Assembly: GCF_009708215.1 (NCBI RefSeq)
Contig: NZ_CP046175.1
Span: 5,332,001 to 5,396,000 of the forward strand
From: Occultella kanbiaonis
Lineage (GTDB): Bacteria; Actinomycetota; Actinomycetes; Actinomycetales; Beutenbergiaceae
DNA: 64,000 nucleotides
Reading direction: 5' to 3'
Each line of letters opens with the position of its first letter. Within the stretch, counting starts at the first letter, position 1. Shown piece by piece: positions 53,105 through 60,851 of this stretch. The translations under genes and the position numbers were made by a program. The notes under the pieces were generated by a model. The model searched no databases. It saw only the letters and a list, made by a program, of their open reading frames with translations, and was not told where the DNA came from.

Positions 53105-54186
53105 CCCTGCGCATGCTCCTGCCGCTATGGCTGCTCCTCATCATCTTCGTGCCCCTGATCGGGCTCGCCATCTGGCGGGTCAAGGCCTCCCACGGCGCCC
53201 GCCGCAGGGACTGGCTGCGCCGGTCCGGGATCCTCGTGGCCGCCCTGGTCATCGGGCTCTGCCCGGCCGTGCCGCGCACGGACAGCGAGTTGCTGACCTC
53301 GAACGCGGAACTGTTCTTCGTGGTCGACCGGACCGGGTCGATGGCCGCCGAGGACTACGACGACGGACGCGCTCGCCTGGAGGGTGTGCAGGCCGACATG
53401 GTGGCGCTCACCGAGGCCATGCCCGGTGCCCGGTACACGATCATCTCGTTCGACTCCCAGGCCACCCGGCAGCTGCCGATGACCACGGATGCGCGCGCCG
53501 TGCGGTCCTGGGCGGACACGGTCACCCAGGAGATCACCGCCTACTCGGCCGGTTCCTCGATCGACCGGCCCCTGCAGGCCCTCACCGACTCGGTGAACGC
53601 CGCGCTCGAGCGCGGCCCGGAGAACGTGCGTCTGGTGTTCTTCCTCTCCGACGGCGAGAACACCGACGGCTCGGATTCGACCGGAGGCAACGAGTTCGAG
53701 TCGTTCGAGGCACTCGGGCCCCTGTTCGACGGCGGCGCCGTGATGGGCTACGGCACCAGCGAGGGCGGCATGATGCGCTCCTACGACGGCACCTCCGACA
53801 CCGGCTTCGGCACCGACGCCCCCTACATCACCGGCCCCGACGGGCAGCCGGGCATCTCGCAGTACAACGAGGACAACCTGCGTACCCTGGCCGGACAGCT
53901 CGGCGTGGAGTACACCCACCGGATCACCCCGGACGACGTGAGCTTCCTCGTCGAGGGGATCGACGTCCAGGACATCGCAGCCGACGGACGCCGCGACAAC
54001 ACCACCTATCGGGACGTCTACTGGCCGGCCGCCGTCATCCTGGCGCTGCTGCTCGCCTGGGAGGCGTGGGACCTCACCCGCGAGGTACCCAGGACCCGCC
54101 GCAAGAACGAGGTCGAGACGAGGGATCGCCGTCGGGAGAACGCCCGGCGAGAACCCGAGCCGGCCGGGAAGGGGAGCCCACGATGA
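53101..54186 (+). CDS. VWA-domain membrane protein (second)
   Basis: A 361-residue BatB-type protein with two N-terminal helices (about 5-25 and 41-55), a VWA domain with the DRTGS metal site (76-80) and a C-terminal helix (about 308-325) before a basic tail. Thr replaces Val in the second position of the motif compared with the first VWA protein, and both keep the Asp and Ser ligands. ATGA overlap (53101) with the first VWA gene; ATGA overlap with the next at 54183. Confidence 0.92.
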   Translation: MTLRMLLPLWLLLIIFVPLIGLAIWRVKASHGARRRDWLRRSGILVAALVIGLCPAVPRTDSELLTSNAELFFVVDRTGSMAAEDYDDGRARLEGVQADMVALTEAMPGARYTIISFDSQATRQLPMTTDARAVRSWADTVTQEITAYSAGSSIDRPLQALTDSVNAALERGPENVRLVFFLSDGENTDGSDSTGGNEFESFEALGPLFDGGAVMGYGTSEGGMMRSYDGTSDTGFGTDAPYITGPDGQPGISQYNEDNLRTLAGQLGVEYTHRITPDDVSFLVEGIDVQDIAADGRRDNTTYRDVYWPAAVILALLLAWEAWDLTREVPRTRRKNEVETRDRRRENARREPEPAGKGSPR

Positions 54187-55136
54187 GCGTCGACATCCTG
54201 CCGCCGCCCGGGGAGTTCCAGACCACGGAGGAGATCCGCGACCAGCGGTTCCTGGACAAGCTGGCCAAGCGCCGCCGGGCCCTGCTGCTCTGGTCGCTGC
54301 CGGTGGTCGTGATCGCGTTCCTGGCCGCTCTCAAGCTGCTCAGCGCCGTCGCGATCAACACCGCCGGTCAGAGCGCCTACGACAACGAGAACCACAACAC
54401 CGCCGCGGAGCGGTTCGCCGCGCTCGAGTTCTTCAACGTGATCGAGCCGTGGAAGCCCTACTTCAACCAGGGCACAGCGATCTATGCGGGCGGGGACTTC
54501 TTCGGGGCCACCCAGGAGTTCGAGGTGGCGCTGAACATGGTGCCGAAGGCCCCGGACGGCGAGCCCCGCGGCGCGGACGAGTGCACGGTCCGGACCAACT
54601 ACTCGCTCGCCGTCGAGGGACTCGGCGACGAGGCCCGGATCGCCGGTGACTACGCGCAGTCCACGGCGCGCTACAGCGAGGCCCAAGACATCCTGGCCGA
54701 CTGCGGCGAGTCCGGCGGGAACGGTGGCGAGCAGGCCCAGGAGGCCGAGGAGCGCCAGCAGGAGAGCCAGGAGCAGTCCGAGGAGCAGCAACAGCAGCAG
54801 GAGCAGCAGGGCGAGGACCCGTCCGGCGAGCCGAGCGAGACCGGCACCGGGGAACCCAGCGAATCCGGCAGCGAGTCCGGCTCCGGGGAACCCAGCGAAT
54901 CCGGCAGCGAATCCGGCTCCGGCGAACCCAGCGAATCCGGCAGCGAATCGGGCTCCGGGGAACCCAGCGAATCCGGCAGCGAATCCGGCTCCGGCGAACC
55001 CAGCGAGTCGGGTTCCGGCGAGTCCGTCGACCCGCGTCAGGAGGAGCTGCAGAGCCGGAACGAGGAGGCGCAGGCCTCCCGCGACGCGGAGGAACAGGCC
55101 TCCGGCGGTGGGGACGGCTCCGGCCAGAACTGGTAG
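54183..55136 (+). CDS. TPR-like membrane protein with Gly-Glu-Ser repeat tail (BatC-like)
   Basis: A 317-residue protein. One helix (about 36-58) anchors a short TPR-like region (60-165: YDNENHNTAAERFAALEFF, FNQGTAIYAGGDFFGATQEFEVAL). A Gln/Glu-rich segment (182-220) precedes a low-complexity acidic tail of 12-residue repeats beginning GEPSESGS. This is the place of BatC-like TPR proteins in Bat operons. The tail is probably extracytoplasmic and disordered. No stop falls between the repeats, so copy number can change without frameshift. Confidence 0.75.
   Translation: MSVDILPPPGEFQTTEEIRDQRFLDKLAKRRRALLLWSLPVVVIAFLAALKLLSAVAINTAGQSAYDNENHNTAAERFAALEFFNVIEPWKPYFNQGTAIYAGGDFFGATQEFEVALNMVPKAPDGEPRGADECTVRTNYSLAVEGLGDEARIAGDYAQSTARYSEAQDILADCGESGGNGGEQAQEAEERQQESQEQSEEQQQQQEQQGEDPSGEPSETGTGEPSESGSESGSGEPSESGSESGSGEPSESGSESGSGEPSESGSESGSGEPSESGSGESVDPRQEELQSRNEEAQASRDAEEQASGGGDGSGQNW
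54849..55016 (+). repeat. 36-bp tandem repeat encoding GEPSESGSESGS
   Basis: Four full 36-bp units at 54849-54884, 54885-54920, 54921-54956 and 54957-54992, plus a 24-bp partial unit to 55016, lie in frame in the BatC-like gene. Units differ by few third-position changes, indicating recent expansion. Confidence 0.95.
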
Positions 55137-55161
55137 GGCCCCGGCCGGAACCGCCTCGGCG

Positions 55162-56661
55162 TCAGCCCCAGACGAGGCCCTGGGCCGGGTCCGCCAGCGT
55201 GCGGGCCGTGTCGGCCAGCACCCGGGATCCGAGTTCGCCGTCGATCAGCCGGTGGTCCATCGACAACGCCAGCTGGGTCACCCAACGCGGCTTGATCTTC
55301 CCGTGGTGTACCCACGGGCGCTGCGTGATCGCCCCGAACGCCAGGATCGCGGCCTCCCCCGGGTTCAGGATCGGCGTGCCGGTGTCGATCCCGAAGACCC
55401 CGACGTTCGTGATCGTGACGGTCCCGTCGGTCATTGCCGCGGGCGTGGTCTTCCCGGCCCGCGCGGTCGCGGTGAGGTCACCGAGGGCCACCGCGAGCTC
55501 GTGCAGGCCCATCCGGTGCGCGTCCTTGATGTTCGGCACCACGAGGCCACGCGGCGTGGACGCCGCGATGCCGAGGTTGATGTAGTGCTTGTAGACGATC
55601 TCCTGGGTCGCGTCGTCCCAGGCGGCGCTGATCGTCGGGTGCCGGCGGATGGCCAGGATCAGCGCCTTCGCCGCGATCAGCAGCGGCGTCACCCGCGTGT
55701 CGGAGAAGTCGCGGTCCTCCTTGAGGCGGGCCACGAGCTTCATCGTCTTCGTCACGTCCACGGTCTGGAAGACGGTGACGTGCGGCGCCGTGAACGCGGA
55801 CGCGACCATCGCCTCCGCGGTCCGGGCCCGCACGCTGCGCACCGGCACCCGGGTCTGGCGCCCGTCCGCGGACACGACGCCACCGTCGAGCCAGGGCCGG
55901 TCGTCGCCGGGGTAGCTGACCAGACGCTCGGGCTCGGACCGCTGCGCCGCCGTCTCCACGTCGCCCCGGGTGATGATGCCGCCGGGGCCGGTGCCAGGCA
56001 CCCGGTTCAGGTCGATGCCAAGGTCCTTGGCGAGCTTGCGCACCGGGGGCTTGGCCAGGATCGTCGACGACGGCGCAGCGGCCTGGCCGTCGACGGTCCC
56101 CGTGGTGGCGGGTGCGGTCACGGGCGCAGGGGGCGACGGCGGCGCTGCTGCGGGTGCGGCAGGCGTGGCCTGGGCGGCGGGTGCCGGGGCGGCGGGCCGG
56201 GCGGCCTGGTCGGGCGCCGCCTGCGCGGCCCGCCCGCCGGCCGGTGCCGGCTCGGCCGCGCGGCGCGGGCGGCGCGACGCCGCGGCGTGCTTCGTGCCGT
56301 ACCCGACCAGTACGTCACCGCTGGTCTCGTCGTCGGCGGATGCTGCGCCGTCGACGACTCCTCCGGAACCACTCGCGACGGTGGGGGACGCGCCGTCGGC
56401 CTCCGGGGCGCCGTCGGGATCGGTGTCGATCACGATGATCGGCGTGCCCACCTCGACGGTGGCGCCGGCCTCGACCAGCACCTTGCTGATGACGCCGGCG
56501 TACGGGCTCGGCAGTTCCACCAGGGACTTCGCCGTCTCGATCTCGACGAGCGCCTGGTTGACGGTGACCGAGTCCCCGACCGCGACCTTCCAGTCGACGA
56601 CGTCGGCCTCCGTGAGGCCCTCTCCCACGTCGGGGAGACGGAACTCGAGGTATTTCGGCAT
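55162..56661 (-). CDS. 2-oxoacid dehydrogenase E2 (dihydrolipoyl acyltransferase)
   Basis: A 499-residue E2 component. The single lipoyl domain (1-76) has Lys45 in EIETAKSLVE (usually ETDK). A long Ala/Pro linker, the E1/E3-binding domain (around residues 205-245; KPPVRKLAKDLGIDL) and the catalytic core follow; the catalytic pair is in SMDHRLIDG. It moves acyl groups from E1 to CoA. No E3 gene is nearby, so lipoamide dehydrogenase must come from elsewhere. GGAG precedes ATG 56661. Whether pyruvate or branched-chain ketoacids are the substrate is not fixed by sequence. Confidence 0.94.
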   Translation of the reverse strand: MPKYLEFRLPDVGEGLTEADVVDWKVAVGDSVTVNQALVEIETAKSLVELPSPYAGVISKVLVEAGATVEVGTPIIVIDTDPDGAPEADGASPTVASGSGGVVDGAASADDETSGDVLVGYGTKHAAASRRPRRAAEPAPAGGRAAQAAPDQAARPAAPAPAAQATPAAPAAAPPSPPAPVTAPATTGTVDGQAAAPSSTILAKPPVRKLAKDLGIDLNRVPGTGPGGIITRGDVETAAQRSEPERLVSYPGDDRPWLDGGVVSADGRQTRVPVRSVRARTAEAMVASAFTAPHVTVFQTVDVTKTMKLVARLKEDRDFSDTRVTPLLIAAKALILAIRRHPTISAAWDDATQEIVYKHYINLGIAASTPRGLVVPNIKDAHRMGLHELAVALGDLTATARAGKTTPAAMTDGTVTITNVGVFGIDTGTPILNPGEAAILAFGAITQRPWVHHGKIKPRWVTQLALSMDHRLIDGELGSRVLADTARTLADPAQGLVWG

Positions 56662-56693
56662 GACTGACTCCAAGTTCTGCGCGGTCGCGCGGC

Positions 56694-57710
56694 TCAGTGC
56701 GCCAGAACGGCGTCGACGGCGTGCAGGACCCGGTCCAGGTTCGGCAGGTAGTCCTCCTCGATGTTGGCCACCGGGTACGGCGCGTGGAACCCGCCCACGC
56801 GCAGCACCGGCGCCTCGAGGGAGTAGAAGCACTGCTCGCTGATCCGAGCCGCGATCTCGGCGCCGGCACCGAAGAACACGGGTGCCTCGTGCGCGACCAC
56901 CAGGCGGCCGGTGCGGCGCACGGAGTCGGCGATGGTGTCGAAGTCGATCGGGGAGATCGAGCGCAGGTCCAGCACCTCCACGCTGTGGCCCTCCTGCTCG
57001 GCCACCCCGGCGGCGGCCATCGCAGTCGCGACGGTGGGCCCGTACGCGGCGATGGTCACGTCCGTGCCCGGTCGGACCACGCGGGCGGTGTGCAGGCCGC
57101 CGACTCCGCCGAGGTCGAGCGCCTGGTCACCGGCGGTCACATCCACCTCGGCCTTGTCCCAGTACCGTGCCTTCGGCTCGAGGAAGAGCACCGGGTCCGG
57201 GGAGGCGATGGCCTGCTGGATCATCGTGAACGCGTCGGCCGGGTTGGCCGGGCTGACCACCCGCAGGCCCGCGGTGTGCGCGAACAGGGCCTCGGGAGAC
57301 TCGCTGTGGTGCTCCACGGCGCCGATGCCACCGCCGAACGGGACCCGGATCACGACCGGTAGCTCGAGTGCCCCGCGGGAGCGGTAGTGGAGCTTGGCGA
57401 GCTGGGTGGTGATCTGGTCGTAGGCGGGGAAGATGAAGCCGTCGAACTGGATCTCGCAGACCGGGCGGTAGCCCGCGAGCGCGAGCCCGATCGCGGTGCC
57501 GATGATGCCGGACTCGGCGAGCGGGGTGTCCACCACCCGGGTGGTGCCGAAGTCCTTCTGGAGGCCGTCGGTCACCCGGAACACACCACCGAGCTTGCCG
57601 ATGTCCTCGCCCATCAGCAGGACCTTGTTGTCGCGCTCCATGGAGCGGCGCAGCCCGAGGTTGATGGCCTTCGCCATCGGGATCCGCTGGATTCCGCCTG
57701 CGTCGCTCAT
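56694..57710 (-). CDS. 2-oxoacid dehydrogenase E1 component, beta subunit
   Basis: A 338-residue transketolase-like beta subunit. The family blocks LMGEDIGKLGGVFRVTDGL, AESGIIGTAIGLALAGYRP and the C-terminal VVAHEAPVFFGAGAEIAA are present. It forms the E1 heterotetramer with the alpha subunit, contributing to thiamine-diphosphate binding. It overlaps the alpha gene by four bases and precedes E2 by 33 bases, so the three are one operon. The start is ATG 57710. Confidence 0.95.
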   Translation of the reverse strand: MSDAGGIQRIPMAKAINLGLRRSMERDNKVLLMGEDIGKLGGVFRVTDGLQKDFGTTRVVDTPLAESGIIGTAIGLALAGYRPVCEIQFDGFIFPAYDQITTQLAKLHYRSRGALELPVVIRVPFGGGIGAVEHHSESPEALFAHTAGLRVVSPANPADAFTMIQQAIASPDPVLFLEPKARYWDKAEVDVTAGDQALDLGGVGGLHTARVVRPGTDVTIAAYGPTVATAMAAAGVAEQEGHSVEVLDLRSISPIDFDTIADSVRRTGRLVVAHEAPVFFGAGAEIAARISEQCFYSLEAPVLRVGGFHAPYPVANIEEDYLPNLDRVLHAVDAVLAH

Positions 57711-58870
57711 CGCTGCGCTCCTTCCGTGGCGAAGCCGGCCTCGTATTCGTCGAACCAGGCCCGCTCGGCCTCCACCAGGGAGTGCTCGGCGGCGTACACG
57801 TGCTCGAAGATGCGACTCGGAGCGGCCTTCGGGATGGACCGGCAGTAGTCGCGGATCTGTTCGCCGAACGCCTCGGCCTCCTCGTCGAGGGCCGTGAAGA
57901 ACTCGGGCGCGGTGCCCTCGGCGACCAGGTGCAGCTTGAGCCGGTCGATCGGGTCCCGGGTGCGCCAGTAGTCCTCCTCCGCACGGCTGCGGTAGCGGGT
58001 CGGGTCATCGGAGGTGGTGTGCGCGCCCATCCGGTAGGTGACGGCCTCGATGAACGTGGGGCCACCGCCGCTGCGGGCGCGCTCGAGCGCCTCTCGGGTG
58101 ACGGCGTAGCAGGCGAGGACGTCGTTGCCGTCCACCCGGACGGCCGGGATGCCGAACCCGGAGCCGCGGCGGTACAGCGGGACGCGGCTCTGCCGCTCGG
58201 TGGGCTCGGAGATCGCCCACTGGTTGTTCTGGCAGAAGAACACCACAGGCGCGTCGTTGACGGCGGCGAACACCATCGCCTCGCTGACGTCCCCCTGCGA
58301 AGTGGCGCCGTCGCCGAAGTAGGCGACCACCGCACGGTCGCGCTCGGGGTTCCCGGTGCCGACGTCGCCGTCGCGCTGCACGCCCATCGCGTAGCCGGTC
58401 GCATGCAGGGCGTGCGAGCCGATCACGAGCGTGTACAGCGAGAAGTTGTGGTCGGCGGGGTCCCAGCCGCCATGGTCCTCACCGCGGAACTGGTGCAGGA
58501 CCTTGCGCAGGTCCAGGCCGCGGGTCCAGCCGACGCCGTGCTCGCGATAGGACGGGAACACGTGGTCCTGGGCGGCCAGTGCTCGCCCGGAGCCGATCTG
58601 GGCCGCCTCCTGGCCGAGGCACTGCGGCCACAGCCCGAGTTCGCCGTGCCGCTGCAGTGCGGTGGCCTCGGTGTCGAAGCGCCGGACCAGGACCATGTCC
58701 CGGTAGAGGCCCTCGAGGGCCGCGCGGTCGAGGTGCTCGACCAGCGGTGAATAGGTCTGTTGGTGCACGCGCTCGCCGGTGATGGTGAGCAATTGGATGA
58801 GATCGTCATCCTGTGTGCCGACGTGGGGGGTTTCCCCTTGGGTGTCGGACTGAATCACACCGAACTCCAT
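57707..58870 (-). CDS. pdhA: 2-oxoacid (pyruvate) dehydrogenase E1 component, alpha subunit
   Basis: A 387-residue E1 alpha subunit. The thiamine-diphosphate motif runs from GDG (186-188) to NN (215-216), and the phosphorylation-loop-like segment YRMGAHTTSDDPTRYR is present. It decarboxylates a 2-oxoacid and passes the acyl group to E2. Actinobacterial members are usually called pyruvate or branched-chain dehydrogenase, and the choice is uncertain. The first 40 residues are extra and acidic. A pair of palindromes lies 38-66 bases upstream of ATG 58870. Confidence 0.94.
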   Translation of the reverse strand: MEFGVIQSDTQGETPHVGTQDDDLIQLLTITGERVHQQTYSPLVEHLDRAALEGLYRDMVLVRRFDTEATALQRHGELGLWPQCLGQEAAQIGSGRALAAQDHVFPSYREHGVGWTRGLDLRKVLHQFRGEDHGGWDPADHNFSLYTLVIGSHALHATGYAMGVQRDGDVGTGNPERDRAVVAYFGDGATSQGDVSEAMVFAAVNDAPVVFFCQNNQWAISEPTERQSRVPLYRRGSGFGIPAVRVDGNDVLACYAVTREALERARSGGGPTFIEAVTYRMGAHTTSDDPTRYRSRAEEDYWRTRDPIDRLKLHLVAEGTAPEFFTALDEEAEAFGEQIRDYCRSIPKAAPSRIFEHVYAAEHSLVEAERAWFDEYEAGFATEGAQR

Positions 58871-59190
58871 TCGTGTGGAATGTGGATCAACGGTTCGCGA
58901 CGTGCAACCTACGCCAGCGTAGGCTACGGGACCGTAAGTTCCGAGTTCGGCCGGTCCACCACGTCACGGGGTCGATTTTGTAGAGAACCTCCAACTCTGC
59001 GTCGGTGAAGAGCTACCTGAGGTGCCCGGTCAGGGCATGGCACCAATGTCGCACCTCACGCCACGCGTCGCCACCAAAACACGCGCGGAGCCTGCTTCTG
59101 CGGCGCGCGATCGGCGTGATTCGGCCGGGCCGACCAGCGTCGGTTCGACGCGGCCGACGTCGCGTCCGTTCGGCCGAGCGGCAACTGACC
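58871..59190. other. 320-base gap holding the E1 alpha promoter region
   Basis: No gene is visible. The left part contains two palindromes (58908-58936) within the likely E1 alpha promoter on the minus strand. The right part, up to the HisC-like stop at 59191, is GC-rich with short GGCCG runs and shows no recognisable feature. The upstream HisC-like gene has no clear terminator here. Confidence 0.7.
58908..58936. promoter_or_regulatory. Two tandem palindromes in the E1 alpha promoter
   Basis: CCTACG CCAG CGTAGG (58908-58923) is a perfect 6-bp dyad and TACGG GA CCGTA (58925-58936) a 5-bp dyad. Such TACG/CGTA dyads are typical of dimeric TetR-type operators. The site is 38 bases or more upstream of the E1 alpha ATG. 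Confidence 0.5.
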
Positions 59191-60345
59191 TCAGGCGAAG
59201 CCGCCCGGCTCCCCGGCGGACATCACCCGGCGCACCCACCGGGCCGCGACGGTCAGCGCGATGTCGTTGGCCTCGGGCTCCCCGATCGAGATCCGCACGC
59301 CCTCGCCCGGGAACGGGCGCACCGTCACGCCGGACTGCACGGCGTCCCGCGCGAAGAGGGAGCTGCGCTCACCCAGCGGCAGCCAGTAGAAGTTACCCTG
59401 CGGGTCCCCGACGTCCCAGCCCTGATCGCGCAGCGCTGCCACGACGCGGTCCCGCTCGGCGACGATCTCCGCCACTCGGGACTCCACGAGCGCCGTCTGC
59501 TTCAGGGCGGCCATGGCCGCAACCTGACCGAGCTCGCTGACGCCGAACGGGGTGGACACCCGGCGCAGCACCCGCACCAACCGCCGTCGGGCCAGGGCGT
59601 AACCGATACGCAGCCCGGCCAGTCCGTAGGCGTTCGAGAAGGTGCGGAGCACCACCACGTTCTTGTGGACGGGCAACAAGGCACGGGAGTCGATCCGGCC
59701 GACCGTGCGGTCGAACTGGACGTAGGACTCGTCCAGGATCACCATCACGTCGGCCGGCACCACCTCGAGGAATGCGAGCAGGTCGGCGTGGGTGATCGAG
59801 GCCCCGGTGGGATCCGCCGGGGCAGCCACCACGATCACCCGGGTGCGCTCGGTGACCGCGACGGCCATCGCGGCCAGGTCATGGCTGCCGTCCGTGCGCA
59901 GCGGCACCGGCACGCTGACCGCCCCGTTCGCACGGGCCACGGCGGGATAGGCCTCGAAGCACCGCCACGGGTGCACCACCTCGTCGCCGGGTGAGCACAT
60001 CGAGCGGATCAGCAGTTCGGCGAGCGCGACCGCCCCGTTGCCGATCAGCACCTGGTCCTCGACGACGCCGTGGTGGGTCGCGATGGCCCGCAGGAGCCGG
60101 GCGCCGTAGACCTGCGGGTAGCGGTTCACGTCCTCGGCCGCGTCGTGGATGGCCGCGATCACCGCGGGCAGCGGCGGGAACGGCAGTTCGTTGGCGGAGA
60201 GCTTGAACACGGCCGCCGTGGCCCCGACTGCGCCCGGCACGTGCGCCGGCAGGTCCAGCAGTTCCTTGCGCAGCCGCACCGGTGGCGCCTCCGGGGGTGG
60301 TGGAGGTGCGTCGAAAGCCGGCGGTCCGGGGATGCGCGATGCCAT
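59191..60345 (-). CDS. HisC/aromatic aminotransferase-like protein lacking the PLP lysine
   Basis: A 384-residue fold-type I aminotransferase-like protein close to histidinol-phosphate and aromatic aminotransferases. The block RTFSNAYGLAGLRIGYA has Asn238 (codon AAC at 59632-59634) where the family has the Schiff-base Lys of SKA. The usual NPNNPTG reads APADPTG (175-181). Asp205 and Tyr208 (LDESY) and the C-terminal RISIG Arg remain. It may therefore be catalytically dead or changed in function. Proline-rich N-terminal 25 residues. It is not linked to other his genes here. The start is ATG 60345. Confidence 0.88.
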   Translation of the reverse strand: MASRIPGPPAFDAPPPPPEAPPVRLRKELLDLPAHVPGAVGATAAVFKLSANELPFPPLPAVIAAIHDAAEDVNRYPQVYGARLLRAIATHHGVVEDQVLIGNGAVALAELLIRSMCSPGDEVVHPWRCFEAYPAVARANGAVSVPVPLRTDGSHDLAAMAVAVTERTRVIVVAAPADPTGASITHADLLAFLEVVPADVMVILDESYVQFDRTVGRIDSRALLPVHKNVVVLRTFSNAYGLAGLRIGYALARRRLVRVLRRVSTPFGVSELGQVAAMAALKQTALVESRVAEIVAERDRVVAALRDQGWDVGDPQGNFYWLPLGERSSLFARDAVQSGVTVRPFPGEGVRISIGEPEANDIALTVAARWVRRVMSAGEPGGFA

Positions 60346-60454
60346 CCGCCCAGCATGCCCGTGCGCACCGGTCGATGCACGCGTCCGTCCCCGCCAGCCT
60401 CACGCGAGTCCAGGCCACTGCCATCTCCGGACCGCTCATGGCAGGATCGGGCCC

Positions 60455-60847
60455 ATGAGTTTCGTCATCAGAGTGATCATCAACGGGATAGCCATCTGGC
60501 TGACGTCGCTGTGGCTGTCCGGTCTGGAGCTGGCCACGGACGGCACCCCGCTCGGCACCCTGATCGTGGTGGCGGTGGTCGCGTTGGTCTTCACGCTCGT
60601 CAACGCGATCGTCAAGCCGATCGTCCAGGTGCTCTCGATCCCGTTCTACATCCTGACCCTCGGGCTCTTCCACCTCGTCGTCAACGCCCTGATGCTGATG
60701 CTGACGAGCTGGCTCACCTCGTTCACGACCTACGGCCTCACCGTGGACGGGTTCTGGTCGGCGGTGCTCGCCGCTCTGGTGATCTCGATCATCGCGGTGA
60801 TCCTGACGGTGATCCTGCCGGACGGGCGCAAGAAGCAGACCCACTGA
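60455..60847 (+). CDS. Phage-holin-like (holin family 4) membrane protein
   Basis: A 130-residue protein with four membrane helices (about 5-25, 33-50, 62-84 and 92-117). Its LVNAIVKPIVQVLSIPF and GLFHLVVNALMLML blocks match PF04020 (mycobacterial 4 TMS phage holin), common in chromosomes and not evidence for a prophage. Role unknown. It diverges from the HisC-like gene and ends 5 bases from the convergent hydrolase gene. The start is ATG 60455. Confidence 0.88.
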   Translation: MSFVIRVIINGIAIWLTSLWLSGLELATDGTPLGTLIVVAVVALVFTLVNAIVKPIVQVLSIPFYILTLGLFHLVVNALMLMLTSWLTSFTTYGLTVDGFWSAVLAALVISIIAVILTVILPDGRKKQTH

Positions 60848-60851
60848 GTCC

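Noticed and set aside
60455-60847. Prophage or lysis cassette suggested by the holin-like protein
   Set aside because: PF04020 proteins are ordinary chromosomal genes in actinobacteria and no other phage gene is present.
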